This document shows, one piece after another, positions 1 through 5,102 of a stretch of 5,102 bases of DNA. The position numbers were made by a program, and so were the translations under genes. How positions within the stretch are numbered: the first letter of the stretch is position 1; each line of letters begins with the position of its first letter. The stretch covers positions 1 to 5,102 of the forward strand of contig CAMMCS010000147.1 of the NCBI GenBank assembly GCA_946494635.1. The letters run 5' to 3'. The notes under the pieces are model-generated. The model was not told the DNA's origin. It was given only the letters and a program-made list of their open reading frames with translations, and made no database searches. The stretch comes from an uncultured Oscillibacter sp. (GTDB lineage: Bacteria; Bacillota; Clostridia; Oscillospirales; Oscillospiraceae).

Positions 1-45
1 GCGATCCCCGGGCCCTGACGGGGCCGCCGATCGCGCCGCTGCCTC

Positions 46-91
46 GAAACCGGCTCGCTTGCTCCGCCGCCGGCGGCGCTTCGCCGGTTTC
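46..91. repeat. Nested inverted repeat, GC-rich
   Basis: GAAACCGGC at 46-54 is exactly complementary to GCCGGTTTC at 83-91, giving a 9-bp outer stem. Between the arms lies a perfect 14-base palindrome at 65-78 (CGCCGCCGGCGGCG). The unit could form a two-level stem-loop in RNA or a cruciform in DNA. It lies outside any gene and beside further inverted repeats. This arrangement is common in dispersed intergenic repeats of the REP or MITE kind, but one window cannot show that it is repeated in the genome. Confidence 0.6.
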
Positions 92-96
92 CCCCT

Positions 97-117
97 CACG
101 TTCGCACAGCGAACGTG
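97..117. repeat. Perfect 9-bp hairpin
   Basis: CACGTTCGC at 97-105 and GCGAACGTG at 109-117 are perfect complements around a 3-base ACA spacer. No run of T follows on the plus strand (TCGCTGCGG comes next), so it does not look like a plus-strand intrinsic terminator. On the minus strand the stem is followed by AGGGGGAAA, also not a terminator tail. It is more likely part of the repeat block, or a protein-binding dyad. Confidence 0.6.
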
Positions 118-136
118 TCGCTGCGGCGGGCAGAGG

Positions 137-173
137 TGTTTTGCCCGAAGTGAATTCGTGCAAAACATATTTT
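137..173 (+). promoter_or_regulatory. Long hairpin followed by a T-rich stretch, upstream of bcd (terminator or operator)
   Basis: TGTTTTGC at 137-144 pairs with GCAAAACA at 160-167. After a single C/T mismatch (145 and 159), CGAA at 146-149 pairs with TTCG at 155-158 around a GTGAA loop. That makes an almost perfect 31-base stem-loop, followed directly by TATTTT at 168-173. Read on the plus strand this resembles an intrinsic terminator, either for a transcript entering from the left or as an attenuator in the bcd leader. As DNA it could equally be an operator dyad. The partner hairpin at 128-146 overlaps its left arm. The structure is seen directly; the role is inferred. Confidence 0.45.
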
Positions 174-243
174 AAAAGCAAGCCTGCCGATACATTTCAT
201 ACATCGTTGCGCTTTCCAAATTTTAATATAAGGAGAAGACATC

Positions 244-1383
<1,140 letters not shown>

Positions 1384-1401
1384 GAGGAGGAAGAACGAAT
1401 T

Positions 1402-2202
1402 ATGAAGATCATTGTTTGCGTCAAGCAGGTTCCCGATACCTCCGGCAAGGTGGCGGTGAATCCGGACGGCACCCTGAACCGTGCCTCCATGCAGACCATC
1501 ACCAACCCCGATGATATGAACGCCGTGGAGGCCGCCCTGAAGCTGAAGGACGCCACCGGCTGCAAGGTCATGGTCGTCACCATGGGCCCGCCCCCGGCAG
1601 CCGGCATGCTGCGGGAGCTGATGGCCATGGGCGCTGACGAGGCCGTTCTGGTCTCCGCCCGTGAGTTCGGCGGTTCCGATACCTACGCCACCTCCCAGAT
1701 CCTGGCCGCCGCCATCTCCACCATCGGCGTGGAGGATGATGACATCGTCATGTGCGGCCGGCAGGCCATTGACGGCGACACCGCCCAGGTGGGCCCCCAG
1801 ATCGCCGAGAAGCTGCACCTGCCCCAGGTGACCTACGCCGCCGACATCCAGAAGGACGGCGACACCATCACCGTCAAGCGGATGCTGGAGGACGGCTACA
1901 TGACCATCAAGGTCAAGACCCCCTGCCTGATCACCTGCATCAAGGAGCTGAACAATCCCCGCTATATGAGCATCGGCGGCATCTATGCCACCTATAACAA
2001 GCCTCTGGAGACCTTCGACTATGAGAAGCTGAAGGATCATCCCCTGATCGACGCCACCACCATCGGCCTGAAGGGCTCTCCCACCAACATCTTCAAGAGC
2101 TTCACCCCGCCCCAGAAGGGCGCCGGCATGATGCTGGAGGGCGCCGACAAGGCGACCTGCGAGAAGCTGGCCGACATTCTGGCGAAGAAGCACATCATCT
2201 GA
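1402..2202 (+). CDS. etfB: Electron transfer flavoprotein, beta subunit
   Basis: Small subunit of the cytoplasmic EtfAB heterodimer, which passes electrons from NADH to Bcd and, in clostridial bifurcating complexes, to ferredoxin. It has 266 residues, normal for the family. It begins with the typical MKIIVCVKQVPDT strand, followed by TNPDDMNAVEAAL (34-46), VTMGPP (59-64) and GRQAIDGDTAQVGPQ (119-133), the nucleotide-binding region shared with clostridial EtfB. The EtfB signature is seen around KRMLEDGY...TPCLIT (159-178). It starts 18 bases after the bcd stop with a strong ribosome binding site (GAGGAGGAAG) and is surely co-transcribed. In bifurcating ETFs this subunit carries a second FAD in place of AMP. 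The Bcd linkage makes that likely here, but it is inferred, not proven from these residues. Confidence 0.93.
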   Translation: MKIIVCVKQVPDTSGKVAVNPDGTLNRASMQTITNPDDMNAVEAALKLKDATGCKVMVVTMGPPPAAGMLRELMAMGADEAVLVSAREFGGSDTYATSQILAAAISTIGVEDDDIVMCGRQAIDGDTAQVGPQIAEKLHLPQVTYAADIQKDGDTITVKRMLEDGYMTIKVKTPCLITCIKELNNPRYMSIGGIYATYNKPLETFDYEKLKDHPLIDATTIGLKGSPTNIFKSFTPPQKGAGMMLEGADKATCEKLADILAKKHII

Positions 2203-2221
2203 GAAAGGGGATAAAACGAAT

Positions 2222-3331
2222 ATGTCTAATTTCAACAGCGCGGACATCGCTGCTTTCAAGGATGTGTGGGTGTTCTGCGAGCAGCGCGAGGGCAAGCTGA
2301 TGCCCACCGATTTTGAGCTGATCTCCAAGGGCCGCGACCTGGCGGACGAGCTGGGCGTGAACCTGTGCGGCCTGCTGCTGGGCGGCGAGGGCATCGAGTC
2401 CGCCGCCAAGGAGCTGGGCGGCTACGGCGCCGACAAGGTGCTGGTCTGCGAGAGCCCCCTGCTGGCCGTCTACAACACCGACGCCTATGCCAAGGTCATC
2501 TGCGACGTCATCGAGGATCTGAAGCCCGAGGCGTTCCTGATCGGCGCCACCAACATCGGCCGTGACCTGGCGCCCCGGTGCGCCGCCCGGCTGCACACGG
2601 GCCTGTGCGCCGACTGCACGCACCTGGACATCGACGTGGCCAACTACATCCAGTTCCTGCGTGAGTCCTCCACTCTGGACGTGGACAGCCAGAAGTGGGA
2701 CATGGAGGACCGGAACCTGAAGATGACCCGTCCGGCCTTCGGCGGCCACCTGATGGCCACCATCATCTGCCCCCGGTTCCGTCCCTGCATGGCGACGGTG
2801 CGTCCGGGCGTCATGAAGAAGAACGCCTTCGACCAGGCCAAGGCGGATGCGTGCGAGATCGTGAAGCCCGCCTTCGAGCTGAGCGAGAGCGACCTGAACA
2901 CCGAGGTTGTGGAGGTCGTGAAGGCCGCCAAGAAGCTGGTGGACCTGATCGGCGCCGACTACATCGTGTCCGTGGGCCGCGGCATCAGCAAGGATGTCGA
3001 GGGCGGCATCAAGCTGGCGGAGGAGCTGGCTGACGTCCTGGGCGGCGTCGTGGGCGGCTCCCGTGCCACCATCGACTCCGGCTGGCTGTCTGCCGACCAT
3101 CAGGTGGGCCAGACCGGCAAGACCGTGCATCCGAAGGTGTACATCGCCCTGGGCATCTCCGGCGCCATCCAGCACAAGGCCGGCATGCAGGACTCCGAGT
3201 GCATCATCGCGGTGAACAAGAACGACACCGCCCCCATCTTCGAGATCGCCGACTACGGCATCTGCGGCGACCTGTTCAAGGTCACCCCGCTGCTGATCGA
3301 GGCCATCAAGGCCGCCAAGGCTGCGAAGTAA
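2222..3331 (+). CDS. etfA: Electron transfer flavoprotein, alpha subunit
   Basis: Large subunit of EtfAB; it carries the FAD that hands electrons to Bcd. The protein has 369 residues. An N-terminal ETF domain (about 14-200) is followed by a C-terminal FAD domain that starts near 237 (KKLVDLIGADYIVSVGRGIS). FAD-contact motifs are clear: GGSRATIDSGW (278-288), GQTGKTVHPK (296-305) and YIALGISGAIQHKAGM (307-322, the EtfA signature), then a conserved APIFEIADYG segment. No N-terminal ferredoxin (4Fe-4S) domain is present, unlike EtfA of some other bifurcating systems such as CarE. The ATG lies 19 bases after the etfB stop with AAAGGGG as ribosome binding site. It is last in the operon; a hairpin terminator begins 22 bases after its stop. 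The C-terminal Ala/Lys tail (AIKAAKAAK) is a usual helical end. Confidence 0.94.
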   Translation: MSNFNSADIAAFKDVWVFCEQREGKLMPTDFELISKGRDLADELGVNLCGLLLGGEGIESAAKELGGYGADKVLVCESPLLAVYNTDAYAKVICDVIEDLKPEAFLIGATNIGRDLAPRCAARLHTGLCADCTHLDIDVANYIQFLRESSTLDVDSQKWDMEDRNLKMTRPAFGGHLMATIICPRFRPCMATVRPGVMKKNAFDQAKADACEIVKPAFELSESDLNTEVVEVVKAAKKLVDLIGADYIVSVGRGISKDVEGGIKLAEELADVLGGVVGGSRATIDSGWLSADHQVGQTGKTVHPKVYIALGISGAIQHKAGMQDSECIIAVNKNDTAPIFEIADYGICGDLFKVTPLLIEAIKAAKAAK

Positions 3332-3353
3332 AAGCATCCATCCCAAGCGACAG

Positions 3354-3383
3354 GAGAGCCGCCCACACGGGCGGCTCTCTTCT
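3354..3383 (+). terminator. Rho-independent terminator after etfA
   Basis: GAGAGCCGCCC (3354-3364) pairs perfectly over 11 bp with GGGCGGCTCTC (3369-3379) around an ACAC loop. The tail TTCT is short and T-poor, so strength rests mainly on the stem. It lies 22 bases past the etfA stop and before the fabZ promoter, so it should end the bcd-etfBA transcript and separate it from fabZ. Confidence 0.8.
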
Positions 3384-3430
3384 GCGTCCGGGGAAAGCGG
3401 CGGCCCATGCCCCAGCCGAAAAAATCAGCC

Positions 3431-3458
3431 TTGCATTTTGGGCCGGGAGCCGTACAAT
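3431..3458 (+). promoter_or_regulatory. Probable sigma-70-type promoter of fabZ
   Basis: TTGCAT (3431-3436) and TACAAT (3453-3458) are separated by 16 bases. The -10 matches the consensus at 5 of 6 positions; the -35 keeps the TTG. It lies between the etfA terminator and fabZ, where a promoter is needed. Transcription would begin near 3465, leaving a leader of about 70 bases. The start site is inferred. Confidence 0.6.
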
Positions 3459-3475
3459 AAAAGAGAAAGAAGTGC

Positions 3476-3504
3476 GGCGCCGGGGACACGATGCCCGCTG
3501 CGCC
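3476..3504 (+). other. Bulged hairpin in the predicted fabZ leader
   Basis: GGCGC (3476-3480) and CGGG (3481-3484) can pair with GCGCC (3500-3504) and CCCG (3494-3497), with a two-base CT bulge and a 9-base loop. It lies between the predicted transcription start and the ribosome binding site at 3523-3529. It also buries an in-frame upstream ATG at 3491, which argues against that codon as the start. Any regulatory role is speculative. Confidence 0.35.
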
Positions 3505-3522
3505 CGAAGTTCTGCACGGAAG

Positions 3523-3529
3523 AGAGGAA
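3523..3529 (+). promoter_or_regulatory. Ribosome binding site that fixes the fabZ start
   Basis: AGAGGAA lies 6 bases before the ATG at 3536. The in-frame ATG at 3491 has only a poor GGGG stretch before it, and the 15 extra residues it would add are not FabZ-like. The ATG at 3536 is therefore chosen. Confidence 0.75.
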
Positions 3530-3535
3530 CCTGCC

Positions 3536-3967
3536 ATGAAGCTTTCCAAAGAAGAGATCAAGTCCATCATCCCCCACCGGGACCCCATGCTGCTGGTGGA
3601 TACCGTGGAGGAGATGGTGCCCGGCGACCACATCGTCACCACCTTTTTCATCGACCCGGACCGGGAGATCTTCCGGGGCCATTTCCCGGGCGAGCCGGTG
3701 CTGCCCGGCGTGTACTCCGTGGAGTGCATGGCCCAGTCGGCGGATATCCTGCTGCTGTCCATGGAGCGGTACGCCGGGAAGGTCCCCCTGTTTCTCGGCA
3801 TCAACAACGTGCGGTTCCTCCGGAAGATCCTGCCGGGGGACACCATCGAGATCCATGCCAGGCTGGCCTCGGAGCGGGCGGAGAAGGCCATTGCCACCTG
3901 TTCAGCGGAGATCTACAACCACGGCGAGCTGGCGGCCACCGGCGACGTGACCCTGGCCATGCGCTGA
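3536..3967 (+). CDS. fabZ: 3-hydroxyacyl-ACP dehydratase FabZ
   Basis: Cytoplasmic hotdog-fold enzyme of type II fatty acid synthesis that removes water from 3-hydroxyacyl-ACP to give trans-2-enoyl-ACP. The 143 residues match the family length of about 140-150. Visible motifs are IIPHRDPMLLVD (11-22), GHFPGEPVLPGV (48-59) and the central-helix segment VECMAQSAD. His49 and Glu63 occupy the places of the catalytic His/Glu pair and even share the usual numbering. The start at 3536 is set by AGAGGAA. The gene has its own promoter and a terminator shared with trmO, so it appears to be a single-gene unit and not part of a fab/acc cluster within this window. Arg codons are mostly CGG (7 of 9), unlike bcd, suggesting lower expression. 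Acting on a CoA substrate, or as a specialised FabZ-like protein, cannot be excluded. Confidence 0.9.
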   Translation: MKLSKEEIKSIIPHRDPMLLVDTVEEMVPGDHIVTTFFIDPDREIFRGHFPGEPVLPGVYSVECMAQSADILLLSMERYAGKVPLFLGINNVRFLRKILPGDTIEIHARLASERAEKAIATCSAEIYNHGELAATGDVTLAMR

Positions 3968-3981
3968 CAACCGGCAGTATG

Positions 3982-4012
3982 AAACCGCCCCGGGCACGCC
4001 CGGGGCGGTTTT
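3982..4012. terminator. Bidirectional terminator between convergent fabZ and trmO
   Basis: AAACCGCCCCGGG (3982-3994) pairs over 13 bp with CCCGGGGCGGTTT (3999-4011) around a CACG loop. On the plus strand the stem ends in TTTT (4009-4012); on the minus strand it ends in TTT. It fills most of the 47-base gap between the fabZ stop and the trmO stop, and the A/T symmetry lets it serve both genes. Confidence 0.85.
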
Positions 4013-4014
4013 CG

Positions 4015-4698
4015 CTATTGGATATCCGTGACGTGGAGCACCTCATCGTCCACGGTGAATTTCACCTCGTGGCCGGCGAAGGAGAAGCCGTAGACTCGTT
4101 CCGGGTCCTGCTGGTACCGGGGCCGGGGATCCAGGGCCAGCACCTCCCGCAGAGCCTCCCGCCGGTCCGGGGGGAGCCGCTCCAGCAGAGTGGGGGGAAA
4201 CTCCACCTGCAGCGTGGGCCGGGCCGGCTCGCTGGCGAAGCCGCCCTCCGCCTCCGGATGGCAGTCCCCGTATGGGAGATAGGGCTTGATGTCCAGAATG
4301 GGAGTCCCGTCCACCAGGTCCGCCCCCCGGACATGGAGGACCGGCCCCAGGGCGTCGGTGTGTTCGATGCGGTCCAGCCGCACGGAGGACAGGCCGATGG
4401 GATTGGGCCGGAAGGGGGAACGGCTGGCAAACACGCCTACCCGCTGATTGCCGCCCAGCCGGGGCGGCCGGACAGTCGGGGACCAATCCGCCCGCTGGGC
4501 CTGATGGAAGGCCCAGATCAGCCAGATGTGGGAGAAGCCCTCCAGCCCCCGCAGGGCGTCAGGATTGCGGTAGGGCGGCTCAAAGACCACGGCCGCCTCC
4601 AGCGCGTCCACCAGACCGCTCTGCCGGGGGACGCCGAATTTGGAGCCGAAGTCGCTGCGGATCCGGGCGATGACCTGCATTTCAAATGAATCGGACAT
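4015..4698 (-). CDS. trmO: tRNA (N6-threonylcarbamoyladenosine37-N6)-methyltransferase TrmO
   Basis: Member of the TrmO/TsaA (UPF0066, YaeB) family. The characterised E. coli enzyme uses S-adenosylmethionine to methylate the N6 of t6A at position 37 of tRNAs for Thr codons. The 227 residues compare with about 235 in E. coli. Diagnostic motifs are LEGFSHIWLIWAFHQ (52-66), RVGVFASRSPFRPNPIGLS (86-104) and DLVDGTPILDIKPYLPYGD (127-145). The last 70 or so residues (RPRYQQDPERVYGFSFAGHEVKF) match the C-terminal domain of longer family members. The ATG at 4698 is chosen because AAAGGAAG precedes it by 7 bases; a TTG at 4716 would add six residues but lies inside the leader and its own codons form that binding site. 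The gene has a strong promoter of its own and converges with fabZ. Confidence 0.9.
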   Translation of the reverse strand: MSDSFEMQVIARIRSDFGSKFGVPRQSGLVDALEAAVVFEPPYRNPDALRGLEGFSHIWLIWAFHQAQRADWSPTVRPPRLGGNQRVGVFASRSPFRPNPIGLSSVRLDRIEHTDALGPVLHVRGADLVDGTPILDIKPYLPYGDCHPEAEGGFASEPARPTLQVEFPPTLLERLPPDRREALREVLALDPRPRYQQDPERVYGFSFAGHEVKFTVDDEVLHVTDIQ

Positions 4699-4730
4699 GG
4701 GCGGGCTTCCTTTCAACGGTGGTTTCCTCC

Positions 4731-4759
4731 ATTATACAGGAATCCCTTCGGAAAGCCAA
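4731..4759 (-). promoter_or_regulatory. Strong sigma-70-type promoter of trmO
   Basis: Read on the minus strand, TTGGCT (4759-4754) and a perfect TATAAT (4736-4731) are separated by exactly 17 bases. Transcription would start near 4724, leaving a leader of about 26 bases that carries the AAAGGAAG ribosome binding site. This is the best promoter match in the window. Confidence 0.8.
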
Positions 4760-4760
4760 G

Positions 4761-4801
4761 GAGAAAGAACAGGAGGTCCCGGCGCGTGTGCCGGGGCCTC
4801 C
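4761..4801 (-). terminator. Probable terminator of the minus-strand membrane-protein gene
   Basis: The arms 4790-4801 and 4772-4783 form a 12-position stem around a 6-base loop, with one imperfect pair (bases 4777 and 4796: A/C on the minus transcript, a U/G wobble on the plus). On the minus strand the stem is followed by TGTTCTTTCTC, a T-rich tail. It lies 17 bases past the stop of the upstream minus-strand gene and directly before the trmO -35 element, so it separates the two units. Confidence 0.7.
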
Positions 4802-4817
4802 CGTTTCATTCCGCGGT

Positions 4818-5102
4818 TCAGTAGCAGATGACCGTCTCCGGATGGTAGACCAGGCACCAGGCGATGGCGAAGATCACCAGCGCCGCCGTCACCAGGACGA
4901 AGCACAGCACCATGCCCACCCAGTCGTACCGGAGCTTCCCCTCCCGCCGGCTGGCCAGCAGGACTTCCACGCCCAGGGACACCAGGATCAGGGGCGAGAG
5001 CTTCAGCGCCAGGGTCAGGTCCAGCGCTGGGAAGAACATCCGCACCAACATCAGCACCCCGCAGATCACCAGCACGGCGCCGAAGGTGAAGGTGCCCACC
5101 CG
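4818..5102 (-). CDS. Small membrane protein, N-terminus beyond the window edge (partial)
   Basis: An open frame enters from the right edge and ends in TGA at 4818-4820, giving at least 94 codons of sense sequence. The first possible start in the window is a GTG at 5099-5097, but the frame stays open beyond it and no ribosome binding site can be checked, so the true start is probably a few codons further out. From that GTG, three hydrophobic segments are seen at about 6-24, 29-49 and 59-83. A short basic loop (SRREGKLRYDW) lies between the second and third, suggesting a cytoplasmic side there by the positive-inside rule. The opening GTFTFGAVLVICGVLML resembles the start of the LiaF-type / DUF5668-like transmembrane module found in Firmicutes, a weak match from memory. 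Function is unknown to me. Confidence 0.7.
   Translation of the reverse strand, partial: RVGTFTFGAVLVICGVLMLVRMFFPALDLTLALKLSPLILVSLGVEVLLASRREGKLRYDWVGMVLCFVLVTAALVIFAIAWCLVYHPETVICY

Larger units (their letters stand above)
1..243. other. Non-coding region upstream of bcd: GC-rich repeat block then AT-rich leader
   Basis: I see no convincing gene here. One plus-strand frame is open from the left edge to a TAA at 173-175, but its translation is arginine-rich and low in complexity, follows the inverted repeats, and looks like no protein I know. Bases 1-130 are strongly GC-rich and contain several inverted repeats (listed separately). Composition shifts sharply to AT-rich from about 160 to 230. 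An imperfect inverted repeat joins GCGATC at 1-6 to GATCGC at 29-34. The bcd promoter is probably in the AT-rich part, but no good -35/-10 pair stands out; TACATT at 191-196 and CATATT at 166-171 are only weak -10 candidates. The leader ends in AGGAG (231-235), 8 bases before the bcd ATG. Confidence 0.6.

Noticed and set aside
2..175. Possible 3' end of an upstream plus-strand gene (frame open from the left edge to TAA at 173-175)
   Set aside because: The translation has a run of five arginines and simply follows the inverted repeats; nothing protein-like is conserved in it, and the same bases form hairpins.
137..230. A Rex (NADH-responsive repressor) operator, often found before butyrate genes
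   Set aside because: I looked for a TTGTTAA-like / TTAACAA-like 18-base palindrome in the leader and found none. The dyad at 137-167 has different half-sites and a 15-base spacing.
2195..3346. A 383-codon minus-strand open frame antisense to etfA
   Set aside because: Same cause: strong third-position G/C bias of etfA removes stops on the opposite strand. The product is low in complexity and unlike any family.
3491..3967. Longer fabZ starting at the upstream in-frame ATG at 3491
   Set aside because: It would add 15 residues unlike the FabZ N-terminus, has a poor ribosome binding site, and lies within a predicted hairpin. The ATG at 3536 has AGAGGAA at the right distance.
3199..4689. A 496-codon plus-strand open frame covering the end of etfA, fabZ and the antisense of trmO
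   Set aside because: It is out of frame with fabZ, runs through two terminators and a promoter, and its Arg/Gly/His/Pro-rich product is typical of a shadow frame.
4015..4716. Longer trmO starting at the TTG at 4716
   Set aside because: The TTG has no ribosome binding site, and its first codons are the AAAGGAAG site that serves the ATG at 4698.

Overview
The window looks like chromosomal DNA from a GC-rich anaerobic Firmicute. A butyrate producer of the Oscillospiraceae type (the Flavonifractor / Oscillibacter / Intestinimonas neighbourhood) is my best guess. This rests on the bcd-etfB-etfA gene set, strong G/C-ending codon choice, purine-rich Shine-Dalgarno sites before every complete gene, and the sequence character of the proteins. 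No marker gene fixes the genus.

Layout. Positions 1-243 are non-coding. The first ~120 bases are very GC-rich and full of inverted repeats; they are followed by a further hairpin (137-167) and an AT-rich leader that ends in the bcd ribosome binding site. Positions 244-3331 hold a tight plus-strand operon: butyryl-CoA dehydrogenase (bcd), then the beta and alpha subunits of electron transfer flavoprotein (etfB, etfA), with gaps of 18 and 19 bases. A GC-rich hairpin at 3354-3379 closes the operon. A separate promoter (3431-3458) and a structured leader precede fabZ (3536-3967). fabZ and the minus-strand gene trmO (4015-4698) converge on one shared hairpin terminator (3982-4012). trmO has a clear promoter of its own (4731-4759). 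Upstream of it lies the terminator (4761-4801) of another minus-strand gene, a small three-helix membrane protein that runs off the right edge.

How the genes work together. Bcd and EtfAB form the crotonyl-CoA to butyryl-CoA step of the butyrate pathway. In clostridia this complex couples crotonyl-CoA reduction by NADH to ferredoxin reduction (flavin-based electron bifurcation). The usual partners thl, crt and hbd are not in this window. fabZ belongs to type II fatty acid synthesis and trmO to tRNA modification (N6-methylation of t6A37). They look like independent housekeeping units, not part of the butyrate operon.

I found no evidence of a new biological system, mobile element, CRISPR array or RNA gene. 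The least explained part is the inverted-repeat-rich block upstream of bcd, which could be a dispersed intergenic repeat and/or a regulatory leader.
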